NCBI GenBank assembly: GCA_022478985.1
Contig: JAKSZP010008040.1
Location: forward strand, 62,001-126,000
Reading direction: 5' to 3'
DNA from: Massospora cicadina
Lineage: Eukaryota; Entomophthoromycota; Entomophthoromycetes; Entomophthorales; Entomophthoraceae
DNA length: 64,000 nt
The number at the start of each line of letters is the position of its first letter. Positions within the stretch are counted from its first letter, which is position 1. Made by a program: the position numbers and the translations under genes. This document shows, piece by piece, positions 47,284 through 58,499 of the stretch. The notes beneath the pieces are model-generated. The model ran no database searches. It saw only the letters and a list, made by a program, of their open reading frames with translations, and was not told the DNA's origin.

Positions 47284-48579
47284 TGTTAGGATTTCTGCCC
47301 AACTTTCCATCTTCTTAGGTTATCTGCTGGTTCACTAGGGGATAACTAACTCTTGCAAATGAATCAGATATAGGTTGAACTCAATTTTTGATTAGTAATG
47401 TCCAGGGTTTTTAGGTGATTTGCCAGGTTTGGATCCATTAGGGGATCAGCTCATGTGAATGCTTAAGGTCTCATTGGGTAGAATTTTCAATAAAATTGTG
47501 GCATCTGATAGTTGATCATTGATTAACTATTAGGTGTACCAATTTAACTTTATCAGTTTTCATCACTAATTTATTGGGAATTCAATCAGCAGCTGTGAGG
47601 TGGGTGATGCCACCTGCAACTAGCAAATCAATCTGTTGATTTGCAACCTGCTATAATGAGTAAAGAGTCCCATTACCTAAGCAGGTCACTAGCCAAATGT
47701 AGTTGGCTTACTGTGATTGAGCGGGAACATTAGAACACAAGTTTCCTGAATCTTTCCATTTTCAGGCTACTGGGATGTCTGGCGGAGGAATTCCTAGCCC
47801 AATGGAGAAGATCATCGCTGGTATGGACTTCTTAGGAAATAAAATGGCAACAGCTGCCGCTTCATGGCTGAGGTGCCACTGAGGAGTTGGGCACCAAATC
47901 CACTCCATAAATTCCCTATTATTTTGAAAAAGTAGATTAATTTATATTTTAAAAAAATATTTGAGGTGGGTTGACCTTGGGACAAATATACCACACTGAG
48001 AATTTTTTATAGCCAGTACAGGTTTCAAACTCAAAACCTGCACTAGGGGTGGAAGCGGTTTTACCCACTTGGCTAACCACCTTTTAATTAATATTTTACC
48101 AAATCTAATTTAATATTAAGTTATATTCATCTTCAGTTATTATTATTGTAGTACAATAATTGTGAACCCTTTTTCATGATAAAGATTAAGATTAGAAATC
48201 TTTAGAAAAGAAGCAGACCTTTGAAGTAGTTCTCCACTGACTCAGCGTGATGGAATTAAGTCTGAGAACCTCTGAATCTGAGAGTGGATCAAGTTCAGCT
48301 GAGATCTGGAAAGAAGTCTCTAATTGTCAAACTAATCAATAACTCATGTATCATTCCATGGTTAGCATTGGACCACATTTGGGTTATTTATTCAACTACA
48401 AATAATTGTTGTCATACTAATATTGCTCATAAATTTATTACTATCAAGCAACACAAATTGTGCACATATTCAAACCTGTACAATTAGTCGCTGGGAATTA
48501 TCAGCAACATAGCCAGAATTAAGCCATTGGTATTCTTTTTTAGAAGAAGTAGAGTAATTACTGGTCCCAGATTTTAACA
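47284..48579 (+). repeat. 3' LTR of Gypsy C (contains SINE copy 2)
   Basis: Begins TGTTAGGATTTCTGCCC and ends GATTTTAACA. Preceded by the polypurine tract AAGAGAGGGAATG (47271-47283). Without the SINE and its duplication it is about 1149 bp, matching the 1145-bp 5' LTR. Confidence 0.83.
47952..48083 (-). mobile_element. tRNA-derived SINE, copy 2
   Basis: Flanked by ttaatttatatttta (47937-47951) and ttaattaatatttta (48084-48098), a 15-nt duplication with one mismatch. The 5' LTR of the same Gypsy element has the uninterrupted site at 34315-34336. Read on minus: box A TAGCCAAGTGGG, box B region GAGTTTGAAACC, then the shared body and the tail AACCCACCTCAAATA. The SINE is therefore younger than Gypsy C. 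Confidence 0.85.
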
Positions 48580-48882
48580 ATTTATTCAATACTCTTGATG
48601 TCAAATTATTAATCCGCCGTCCTAAATAATAATCACTTTGACATCCTTGGCCTCAGTCACCGGTGTCAAAATGCACCAAGTTCCTGTCATGAATGATCCC
48701 CCAGCACTTCCCTGATCATAAAATCAACAAACTAGATCAACCCAACCAAAATGATGAGCTTAAATTGGTTTATTTATCATAAGTTAACTTATTAAAACTC
48801 AATAAGCTGGCAACCATCCTTGACTTATTTAAACCCAATTTCAATTATTATTTGAAATAATTGTCTAGTTAACATCCCAACA

Positions 48883-49008
48883 CAGGTTTAACTAAGTTTC
48901 TAGATTATCCTTTTTCACTCATCAGAAGCTATAAGTTGATGAGCCGCATTTGAGCTTATAAATCTCAAATTAATTTTGGTGGGATGCTACTTAAACTCCT
49001 ATTAGATG
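48883..49008. other. spacer between solo LTR F2 and LINE2
   Basis: AT-rich sequence starting with the CAGGT duplication. No gene. Confidence 0.4.
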
Positions 49009-49239
49009 TTTATTTAAGGTAGGAGAACCATGGGACCAACACTATCAATAAGAAGAAAATAAGTAAACTAATTAAAAAAAGAGAGAGAAAACCTGCATAG
49101 GAGCATTTAGTCCCAATGCCAGTAATTTAACTGATTCAATCTCTGTCATCAGGAATAAGGGGTTTAGGACAAGGGGGCAAGGCTGGCTGGTTTTAAGGTG
49201 TTATCATAATTTTCAGATATGGGAACAAATGTCAACATG

Positions 49240-52200
49240 CAGAAATCAGGTAATTTTCATGACTGGATGTGGTGGTGCCATTTATGAGGAATGTATCCAA
49301 AAAACCAATAATGTAATTTGTGAGTTAGATGACTATGGAGGCGCGCCAGTGCTTCAGCCTTGGTGGGAAAGCTCTGTTGATAGAATAAAAACAAATGTAT
49401 GGATAGACCACAATGTGTGCCCATTATCAGGGCTCTGAGCAGAGGGGGAATTGAGGAAAGCACCCTCATGGCGAATGGATTTCAGGTAGGGTAGAATGTA
49501 CTAGGTACAGGAAGCTGGAACAGATAATAAACTACCTTCCAGATTGCCTTAGACGTGGGCACCCCTCTATCTCATGGATGAGAGTATTATGCTTACCTCA
49601 AACTGGACAAAAAATGGGCAATGGCATTGGATCTATCTGCAGTCCAATATGACCTTGAAGGCACTTCCATGTGTGAGCTCTAGTTTTAGGGTGGAGTAAG
49701 GGGTGATGAGTATAGACACACATCTTTTTCTGCTCTTATGGGGAGTAAGGGTTATCTAGTGAATCCAACAAATTAACTATTGCTATAGTGACCTTATTCC
49801 AAGGATGGTTAGCTGAGCAGGTAAAACTGCTTCCACCCTAAGTGCAGGTTTTGAGTTCAAAACCTTTACTGGCTAGAAAAATTCTCAGTGTGGTATATTT
49901 GTCCCAAGGTTGACCCACCCCAAATAATTTTTATAGTGACATTATTCCTTGAGCAGAAAGAGGTTGCACTCACAGGCTCTATATTAAAAAGTTGGAGGTA
50001 AGATAGGTTTTCCCCTTGCTTAATGGGTAACGGGTCAATGCGCCAGAAGCTCAAACTTGAGTGCTTAATAACCTGGAGAAGACCTTTAAAATGTTTTTTG
50101 GTGCGATAGGTCCTGCTGCATTGAGAGGAGAGCCTAATAATGTATTAAAGAATTGTACGCAGTAGGTTTTGCCAGCTATAAGGCTCAATAAAAAGTCGTA
50201 TTTTGCTGCTGCTGCCCAATGGAGACCATTTTGGTTGGGCACGTTACTTAAACACACCAATTGTTTGAAATTTGGTTGGTTTGTTGAAGGTAGTTGGTGA
50301 GGACCCATGCTACCTGAGACATGGGCCTAAGAACTTTTTATTATGATAGGTGATCGCCAGCCATCCCAAAACCATGATTGCAATATATCATTAGTGAGTT
50401 GAAAAAGTCAGAATAAAATGGTATGGCATGAGCGGTGTACCATTTCTTCAAGAGAATCAGGGTTTTTTAATACTACTTTCCCCACAAGCCCTGTTGAACG
50501 GCCATAGATACTAGATGCACTTATTGAGGTATTAGAAGGGAGTTTATTATCCAAAACTGAAATTTCATATCCTCCAGAGTCCATCCATACTTCTAAGTGG
50601 CAAACAGGTTGATTGGGGGGTTGTCTGGAATGGGAAAAGTGATTTAATATCTGAAGGGCGGCGAGAAATTCCATTGTGCCACTGAAGATAGTGTTTGCCA
50701 AGGAGTATGACCTCAGTTTAGTGGCGATTAATCTTATCTTACTTACTTAATCATATTGATTGAGGATCTGCTTTAGGGAGCGAGCGTTTGATGGATTAGG
50801 AACACCCGACACATAATTATTTAAAAATGCCGATACTTTGAGAGGGTTCTGGCCTGAAGAGGTAATAACTTTCAGGGTTTGATCTATGATGCACAGGACT
50901 GGGTCCAGTCCAAAGTTATACAAGAAAGGGCTAAGAGGGTCGCCCAGCTTTAAACTGAGTTGTGGAATAATGAGGTCAGAAACAAACCTGGGCCACGGAT
51001 AGCATGGAAGGTTACTCAGTTGAAAGCATTACCCAGCTAATGTTTTGAGAAGGAATGCTGAAAATTTCAAGGGATGCCCTAAGATATTTATAATGCACAC
51101 GAACATATGTCTTTTTCTGGTTCAAGAATTATTAAGCACAAATTGACCTAAACTGAGATATTGGCAACATTATGGATGTTGTCCCATATACTGCGAGTGG
51201 GAGAAAACCTATACTAATTGCTTTATGTGGCTGTTTGAGAAATCCTACCTAAACTCTTAGACAGTATTTTACTCATTATTTTATAATTCTCGTTGATAAG
51301 TGAGTTCAGGCTACAGGTACCCAGATCACTAGTATCCCCTTTTTAAATAATTTGCCCACAAATGCTTCTAAATCACCGGCCAGTAGCTGATTTTCTAGAA
51401 ATCACTATTGATAGAGGCTTTGAGTAAAGATTCGTTTACTTGAAGTATGTCCAATAGGACTCATAGGGAATGTCATCAAAGCTAAGGCTTTTGCAGTGAG
51501 TTGCCCTATGTACAGCATCCCGTACTTCTTCATTAGACACAACACTAACAATACTTGATAGTTTAAAAGGAGAGTGGGTTTTTATTTTGAATAAAGTTTG
51601 TTGTATGTCCTCTGGGTTGCAGTCATCAGATTAATACACTTTGGTTTAATGTTGGTGAACTGTTTCAGATACTTCATTAGGAGAGGAAGCAATTGCGCCT
51701 ATTCTTTTTTGACCCTAGGTACAAGAAGTGCCTTGTTACCATGCACTAAAGTAGTGCTAAAGTACCTTGTTGATTTCTCCCCTTTATTGATCTGAGAGGA
51801 ACCATCCCAGATGTTTAAACGGTGTTGATCTGATTCTAAACTCATGCAAATGAATAGTTGTAGCTACCAATTCGTGAGTCCAAGTTGGACTGTACCCTGC
51901 GTGGGGCGTTTCTTTCCAGATGGGAAAGAGAGCGCTGGAGGAGTGTAGCTGCTGCTGTAGATGTGTGACGCCACTGCGTGGATATTCACTTTGCAGTAGC
52001 AGAGATTTGTTGTTTCAAAAGACCCCATTTTACCAAAGGATCTTCGCAAAATGGGTACACCATAGATGGTAAAGATGCTTGTTGGTTCATCCACTGTGAG
52101 AACTCCTCAAAAGATATTGTATTAATACTTTCTTTATTCCAGCCTGGCTAAATAATTATTTGATCAGGTGCAGGCAGGGTGATTGTAACTAATAAGTGTT

Positions 52201-52600
52201 CTGAAAATAGCACTTTAATAGTATCAAACCTGGTAATTGGCTTAAAGTGTAAGAGGGAAAGAAAGTAGTCAATGTGGGTCATAGACAACAATTTTGCCCT
52301 GTTGTATATGTGGCTGTCATGTGCGTTACCCCAGGATAGTCATTGGTAGGGGATCAAATAATACTCTGTTTGACTTAAGTACTAATAATTTAATATGACC
52401 TGGTGGGCATTAAGAGGTGATTGGCAACGGTCAGTTGCAGCATTAGACCAACAGCTAAAATCACCCAGAATAAAGGTGGTATCTGCGAGATTTAATTTGG
52501 ATACTCTCTTTAGAAGGGCAATTAATTTAGCTGAGTTATTAAGGCATATATCCTAAAAAGAGTAAACTCTTCATTATTTCATTCTAATGTTAGTGCTGAT
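49240..52600 (-). pseudogene. LINE2 ORF2 (endonuclease and RT) remnant
   Basis: On minus: endonuclease LGDFSCWSNAATDRCQSP (about 52420-52475) and HIDYFL (about 52260-52280). RT LGDPLSPFLYNFGLDPVL is at about 50895-50950, followed by the inactivated FLNN. The C-terminal zinc motif CPVxGKHNTLIHEIEGC is near 49555-49610, and WSIHT near 49410. Each block has a LINE1 counterpart. SINE copy 3 interrupts the C-terminal part. Confidence 0.75.
49801..49931 (+). mobile_element. tRNA-derived SINE, copy 3 (best preserved)
   Basis: Flanked by tatagtgaccttattcc (49784-49800) and tatagtgacattattcc (49932-49948), a 17-nt duplication with one mismatch. Box A TAGCTGAGCAGG (49810-49821) and box B GAGTTCAAAACC (49853-49864) match the internal RNA polymerase III promoter of tRNA genes. 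The spacing and acceptor-like 5' region suggest a tRNA with a long variable arm. The non-tRNA 3' part ends TTGACCCACCCCAAATAAT and resembles the LINE 3' end. About 131 bp. Inserted in LINE2. Confidence 0.88.
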
Positions 52601-52999
52601 GTACGTATACTTAAGAAATTATGTTTAACTATACTAAGCTCTTTGGTAGAGTGAATAATTGAATTCATAGTACTGAAAGCCAAGTGGAGTTCATAGGAAA
52701 AAGAGCTTATGACCACTACTCTTCCTACCCTGCTGGACAATATGTTTCTTGGATTCCCAAGATGTCAGCAGGAAGATTGCAAAGGTATTTCAGTTTTTTG
52801 GTCCATTATGTGGAAGCCCTGAATCCTGCAGTGTTGAGCGTACCTATTTTATTTGAGCGTCTGGGCCACTCTATGAGCGGTGATCTGGGTCATTAGACCC
52901 AGCCGCGCCCAAAGGAACATCATGGCTTTGAATGATATGATGATTACTTGTATTTGATCCTTGATTTGAAGTGAATTCTTGGTTTTTTGGATCAGGGAG

Positions 53000-53687
53000 G
53001 AGGATTTGAGCCAAAATCAGTATAACCTTCCAAAAAATCTAATTTGTTGGAAGGTTACCATGAGAATAAACATTATCATTTTATCATTTTTGTAATTATT
53101 GCGCAATCTACAGATGGATTTGAATCAAATGCTTTCTGAGTATTGCTCAGGGTAATCCTCTGCTTGGACAATCACTTGGTGCAGCTGAGTGCTGTGAGGA
53201 GGGCAAGATACCAGTGTCATTTTGACATAATAGTGTATCTGGGAGTTTATTCTTGTGCTGCCTTCTTGGCATCTCTTTTCAGCGCTTTTTGTTGTGCTTT
53301 CCAATGTCTAGTGACATAGGGACCACAACTATATATTCACTTGATTCAACCCACACAAAAGGGTGATCAGCATCAGTTTTTGCAAAATTAGATCATTGGT
53401 CATCCATTAAGATTTCCTTCTCAGGATCTTACTGATCCTTCCCTGGTAAAGGCAAGAATGTGCATTGGGCCCAGGTTGTTGCACTCAGTGCAAATGGGGC
53501 TGCCTTTTCATGGAAGATAGAAGATGGTTCAGAATCAGTAGCATCAGGGAGTTTAGAAAATAAACACAGAGAATTTTTAACAAGTCATCCCAGATATGTT
53601 TGTGGGGTTCACTAACAGCTATAGCTTTTCCACTGCTGAGCTATGGAATTAAATAAAATCTTTGCAACTAAAACTCCATGATAAGAC
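53000..53687 (-). pseudogene. LINE2 ORF1, C-terminal part
   Basis: On minus: LQRFYLIP-stop-LSSGKAIAV (about 53610-53670) matches LINE1 LQRFRLMPNLCMGKAIAV. A decayed knuckle CTECNNLG follows near 53480-53500, then FAKTDADHPFVW (about 53340-53380) and HWKAQQKALKRDAKKAAQE (about 53240-53300). The frame stops abruptly at 53687 where Gypsy H begins. Confidence 0.72.
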
Positions 53688-54641
53688 TGTAAAAATTTAT
53701 AGTTTTGATTACTTTTTGGCCAATAACCCCTATAAACTTATTACTTGCACAGGTTCAGATTTTGTGCAATTTGTCCACAGTTCATAGTTGTTGATATAAC
53801 AGTTGATAATAAAATGACAACTATTATCCATAGTTGATAGGAATTCTTAGATCTTAACCCAATGCTCAGCCAGTATTTTCACTCAAAAAACTTGTGATGT
53901 CTCAAAATAGTGATTTGTTCCCTCGTACCATCTAACCCAATATTCTCTGAGATTCCCATTGTCAGTTTCTCCTGTTTGAACACAGTCAGTAGCAATCCCT
54001 GATTTTTTTTCTGCTTCTTCTCTGGATCTCCACTCAGATCCTTGCTCTTTTCCTTAAAGAGTCTCCCAATTATTTCACACAGCAATAATATCCCTGAGAA
54101 AGAATAGAACAAATGGATGCTGATAGAGGTTACTACACTGTAAATCTACTGTATACTGTATATAAATGTTTTTTTATTATAAGTGAATTATAGGGAATTT
54201 ATAGTGGTGGATTCAGCCATCTAACCCTTTGTTGACACCTATTTGATGAAACAGCAGCTGTTGTCATTGAATCACCCATCCTTGTCTCAGCAGCAATGAT
54301 CTTCCCCATTCTGGATAGGATTCTGTCATTGGACATCCTTGAGACCTAACATGGAAAGAGTCAGAAAACGTGTCCCTAACGTTTTCCCTCTCGATCCAAG
54401 TGAACCAACCATATTTGGCAAGCGACCTGCTTAGGTAAAGGGATTTATTACCCATTAAGGCAGGTCACAAACCAACTGATTGAATTACTAGTTGCAGGTG
54501 GCATCACTCGCCTCGCAACTTACTACTTACATTTCCAATCAGTTGGTGATGAAACCCAACTGATCCCAATTGGTATACTTGATAGTTAATCCCTATCAGA
54601 TGCCCCTATTTTGTCAGCAACTCTGCCCTATGAGATCTTAA

Positions 54642-55207
54642 TCCTTAAGCAGGAAATTTCACCTTTAAGTGTAATTTGTTTTTTTCCCATTTCACCTTTA
54701 AGTTAAATTTGTTTTTTGCCCATTTCACCCTTAAGTGTAATTTGTTTTTTGCCCATTTCACCTTTAAGTGTAATTTTCTTGCTAATAAAAGTTGTGAAGC
54801 ACTCAAACCGCAAGTTATGCTATTCAAATGGAGTTAGTAAAACCTCGTTTTATAAGTGTGAAAAGTGTGATGAATATCTATGCATAACCCTTGTTTTTAT
54901 TAACAGCATGTACCCAATGCATCATTTGATAATCAAGAAGACTCCAATAGTAGTTCTGATAAAGATAATTAAATTAACTTAACCAAATCTCTTATCATAT
55001 TTCAACGCAAATATATAATGAATTTAAATATATTTGCTATTTTCTCAAATTCATATTGTAAATCAATTTTCTTTTTCTTCAAAAACCTAATTTTTGTTTT
55101 GTTCTTCTCCATAATATTATAAAAATTTATATTTTTGAACTATTTAAGTTTATACTTTTGTGCCCCTATAATTTACACAAACATTTTTCTTCAAATCTGT
55201 TTAAGAG
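54642..55207. mobile_element. piggyBac-like MITE with TTAA duplication
   Basis: Sits between two TTAA copies (54638-54641 and 55208-55211). The other LTR of H has a single TTAA at the same place (near 61746). Ends TCCTTAAGCAGG and, reading in from the right, CTCTTAAACAGA match at 8 of 12 positions as imperfect terminal inverted repeats. TTAA target duplication is the hallmark of piggyBac transposition. 566 bp, AT-rich, no transposase, with a tandem array near its left end. Confidence 0.65.
54655..54780 (+). repeat. 33-bp tandem repeat, about 3.7 copies
   Basis: Unit built on ATTTCACCTTTAAGTGTAAT followed by a T-rich stretch and GCCC. Because the period is a multiple of three, the minus ORF 54645-54827 reads as an 11-residue repeat (KLHLKVKWAKN). 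This is probably a by-product of the DNA repeat. Confidence 0.8.
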
Positions 55208-56040
55208 TTAAGCATTTGTCTGGATTGATCTCTAACAGATCTGACCAGGCGAATATCCTAAAATCCCCTGAACATAGTTACTGCAAAATCAGGGTCAACA
55301 AATCTTTCAATTCACCTCTTTTAGGGAATTATCCCCTAGCGATTCCTGGTAATCTAGCTGGCTGGGAATATGGGAAAAAATACCAACACATCCCTCCTCT
55401 TGCCTAGATTTCCAGCGAGAAAAGGACAGGATAAGAGAACACTACTTCAGACACTTGGTCAAATACTTTGTTTTTCAAGCAAAGTATGATCACCAATACT
55501 CAATGCTGCTTGGGACAACCTTTGGCATGCAGCTCTCTTCCTCTTCCTCCTTTCTACCGCCTACTCAGATCGTGGTCCCCATGATCTAATGTCATACCAG
55601 GCTGATTGATTTACTTGTGATGATCTTAATCCTGGGATCCGGTTCCCCCCATCAGGGCATATGATTTACTGTCATATTCAGGATTCTTGGTCTGGCATTC
55701 TCAATTTCCTGATTTTCTCCTCATCCTTGACAGGAGACTCTTGCCATCAATGTTTGTTTTGTGGCCCAATTAAGAATGCTTATTTATGTTCACCCTTGTT
55801 ATTTTTCTTCTCATAACCTCTTGGCTCATATCATTCCTAATTCTTCTCTGGAGAGCTTATCTTATAAATTATGTGTTTAATTTATTCAAAATTGGAGCTT
55901 AATGGATTGTCAAGTGCATAATGTCGACTATCATATAAATCTGACATCCCCCTATTGTCCAGCTCATATGTCAAATTCTGAGTCACAGTACCAACAGCTA
56001 CTCAACAGTTTGTCTGATCAAGATCTTTGGATCTACAGAA

Positions 56041-57140
56041 GATGAGTCAGACTGTGCAACGGAACCTTTTCTACAGTCCTTCAAGGACTCATACTCCTAG
56101 TCTGGCTCCAGTGGCTAGTCCTTCCATGGAATTACCAGATTTGGTAACAACCCCTCTGAAACCAGGCTAGCAATCATCTCAAATGACTCGTGGCCAATTC
56201 TTCCTCAGTCATCAATTACAGAGTAGGATTTCAAAACTCTCCTAGATTCAGCTCCTTTTGCAGATGCGCCAATTATCATCATGGATGCTCCTGAAATAAT
56301 GCCCTTTGCTCTTGATCGATCCTTTCTTAATGAGTCAGACTTGCTTCATGAGTTCCTCTTCCAACTTGGATAATACTACAAACCAGCTGTCTTGGCCACC
56401 AAACTCATCATTGGCAAAGCATTCATTTAAAACTCCCCTATGCAGAATTGAGGTCCCAAGTCACCAAGGCTTTATCCATAGTGCTGAATCCTTCTGATCT
56501 TGAGAACATCCTAGATTGGGGTATCACTGCTTATGCTCTTCACTTTGCCAGCCAAGTTCTTCGAAGTTGGGCCACAAAGCTTCCAGCCTCTCCCTGGTTC
56601 TATCGCTCCTTCTGCTTCAGCTTATAAGAAGCTCATAGTCATCGCTTACAAGATGCCATCCACTCCTTGCATGACTGTCTCATATCCAGCACTTCTCATC
56701 AATATCTTCCACTGATGGCTTTAATAGGTGCATGATTTGGCAATCCCATCTAGCATCCCTTGTTTGCTGCTGGCCCATATGTCCAGTGTCCTTGACAAAG
56801 CCCATTGGCAAGCGCTCAAGACTAATCTTCCAGCTCTAGTACCATATCGGGATTACTCAGGATTATTTGCCAACTGCCTCTTCCTATACTGTTGCTTCCC
56901 TCCCCACTCTGGGGTTTCACAATTGGCTTCTTCCGACATCTCAATTTCCCTTCCCCTAGTTGCTTTCTCTCAGGGATCTGCATCCGCTCAACAAACTTGG
57001 TTTTGTGTAGGTTTAGCCCTTGCTAGCATCCAATCTCACCTAGATTTTGACAGGTTATTCATTCTTACAGCGATCCATCCTCCCTCCCCCAGAGGCGACA
57101 TAGGTGGAATCATCCCCATTTCAAGGATAATCAATAAAAA
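56041..57140 (+). pseudogene. Gypsy H antisense ORF, conserved with Gypsy C
   Basis: Runs opposite to H's gag-pol, between integrase and 3' LTR, as in C. A start at ATG 56041 (MSQTVQRNLFYS) is plausible. The frame is then interrupted by stops and shifts but can be followed block by block: EFLFQLG (about 56350), YKPAVL (about 56375), SWATKL (about 56566), LLAHMSSVLDKAHWQALK (about 56770-56820) and ISLPLVAFSQGSASAQQTW (56943-57000). The best open stretch is 56728-57327, although its end shifts frame relative to C (C ends HKRNHPQDKDN; H has HRWNHPHFKDN in another frame). Function unknown. A selected protein is inferred from synonymous change. Confidence 0.72.
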
Positions 57141-57249
57141 AATTATAAAATATACTGGTTTTTTTCTATGCAGTTTTTTTAATAATTTCTTTCCAATATC
57201 TTTTAACTTTTTTATTTTTTTCTTTTTTCCATGGGACTTGAACTTGTTT

Positions 57250-58450
57250 CAGTTAAGCAGTACATCTTTTTTTAAGTTTCCCCCAAACTGGATCCTAGGT
57301 ATTCTTAGACCTACAAGTTTCCTATAGTTCAGAGGTCCTTTTTCAGACTTAACCATCTAGATTGATTCAGAGGTCTTTTTGAGAGACTTGACCTAATCAT
57401 CAGGACATAACCAACTTAATGGTTCATCAGTCCTTTGGGAACTCTTTTTTATTTTTTTATTGATCCATCGCTTCAAATACTTATCATAGACTCAATTTAC
57501 TACTCTTCCATCCAAGGGGTCCTTGATGAAGTAGGTGTCCATCGCCGTCTTGGTGATAATCTCAAATGGACCCAACCACAATGTATCCAGTTTGTTTCTT
57601 CTCCCAAAACCATGCGTATTACAATAGACAACTCTTTTCCTATTCAATATTCTGATAAGGCTGATCAGTTTTTATTGTCCATCAATTTCACTTGTAACCT
57701 TTTCTTTGACATAGTATTGAATGCTTTTGATTGATTTTTGATTAGGAAATTCATCAATTGGTTCAAGTACTGTTTAGCACTCATCTCAATGTTGTTCAAC
57801 CACTGAATATAAAATTGATGGCAACGCGGCCTTCCTCCCATATAACAACTCAAGTGGCGTTTTCCCCATCACCATATGATGACTGATACTGTAGGCAAAC
57901 GTCACCAAACTAAGGTACATTCCCCACGCAGAAGTTCTTCCTGTGACCAGCTTCCTCAGCGTCATGGTAAGCGTTCCATTCACTCGTTCTATCAGTCCAT
58001 TTGTCTTCAGCTGGTAGGGTACAGGAATGAATCCTCAGATCCCCATTATCTCATTCAGTTGTGGGATACATGAGATGTGAGGCTTATCCCATTGTTGCAT
58101 AGCAGGACCTGCGGGCATCCATGTCAATATACTACTTGATCCAGGATGAACTTCGCGGTGCTGGTAGCATCTACTTTTGCCAGGGCCTTTATCTCAACCC
58201 ATCTCATCAAATAGTCGATATCCACTATTATGTACTTGAATCCCCCTGTGCTCATTATCAGCGGTCCCATCCCATCAATGGACACCATATGCCAGGCAAA
58301 TCAATGGCAGACCAATCAGTATCCAGTTGTATTATTATGTGGATTGTGCAACTGGCACTCCACACAACAGGCTAGATAGTCAGTAACATCATGGTTGATT
58401 GACTCCCAGTAGTAGTACTGGCGAATATGGTCAGTCATTTTTCTCAGGCC
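57250..58450 (-). pseudogene. Gypsy H integrase remnant
   Basis: On minus: zinc-binding tail YLACCVECQLHNPHNN (about 58330-58380), core blocks in broken frames, then NGTLTMTLRKLVTGRTSAW (about 57925-57980) and HHMVMGKTPLELLYGRKA (about 57840-57895). These correspond to the late core of Gypsy integrases. A degenerate C-terminal module follows toward 57500. Damaged by stops. Confidence 0.72.
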
Positions 58451-58499
58451 TCCATGCCTGACAGCCTTATGAGTGGCTTAAATGATAGCTGCTCTTTCC

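Larger units (their letters stand above)
33667..48579 (+). mobile_element. Gypsy element C with antisense ORF; carries LINE1 and a SINE
   Basis: LTRs at 33667-34811 and 47284-48579 (TGTTGGGATTT / TGTTAGGATTT ... TTTTAACA). A primer-binding site follows the 5' LTR and a polypurine tract (AAGAGAGGGAATG) precedes the 3' LTR. Plus-strand order: gag with zinc knuckle, protease, RT (split by LINE1), RNase H, integrase with GPF module. A minus-strand ORF then lies before the 3' LTR. Without LINE1 and the SINE it is about 9.5 kb. No chromodomain was seen. Flanks GTTCC and ATTTA do not match, so the duplication is lost or the LTRs recombined. Confidence 0.82.
32610..48882 (-). mobile_element. solo LTR F2 (family F, inverted), split by Gypsy C
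   Basis: Outer ends TGTTGCATAT (32610) and CATCCCAACA (48882) match the reverse complement of the F LTR ends at 7391 and 6224. An exact 5-bp duplication CAGGT flanks both sides (32605-32609 and 48883-48887). Without Gypsy C the LTR is about 1360 bp. Blocks such as GGCTCAGAGGTCC (about 32795) and GACATCCTTGGCCTCAGT (about 48640) match F in inverted orientation on either side of C. Confidence 0.8.
53688..55388 (-). repeat. 3' LTR of Gypsy H (contains MITE)
   Basis: Aligns with 60808-61928 over its length apart from the 566-bp insert at 54642-55207. Shared landmarks include AAAGAGTCTCCCAATTATTT and TCAATCCAAGTGAACCAACC. Confidence 0.82.

Noticed and set aside
54645..54827. Protein with 11-residue repeats on minus strand
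   Set aside because: It is the translation of a 33-bp DNA minisatellite inside a MITE; no start context or conservation supports it.
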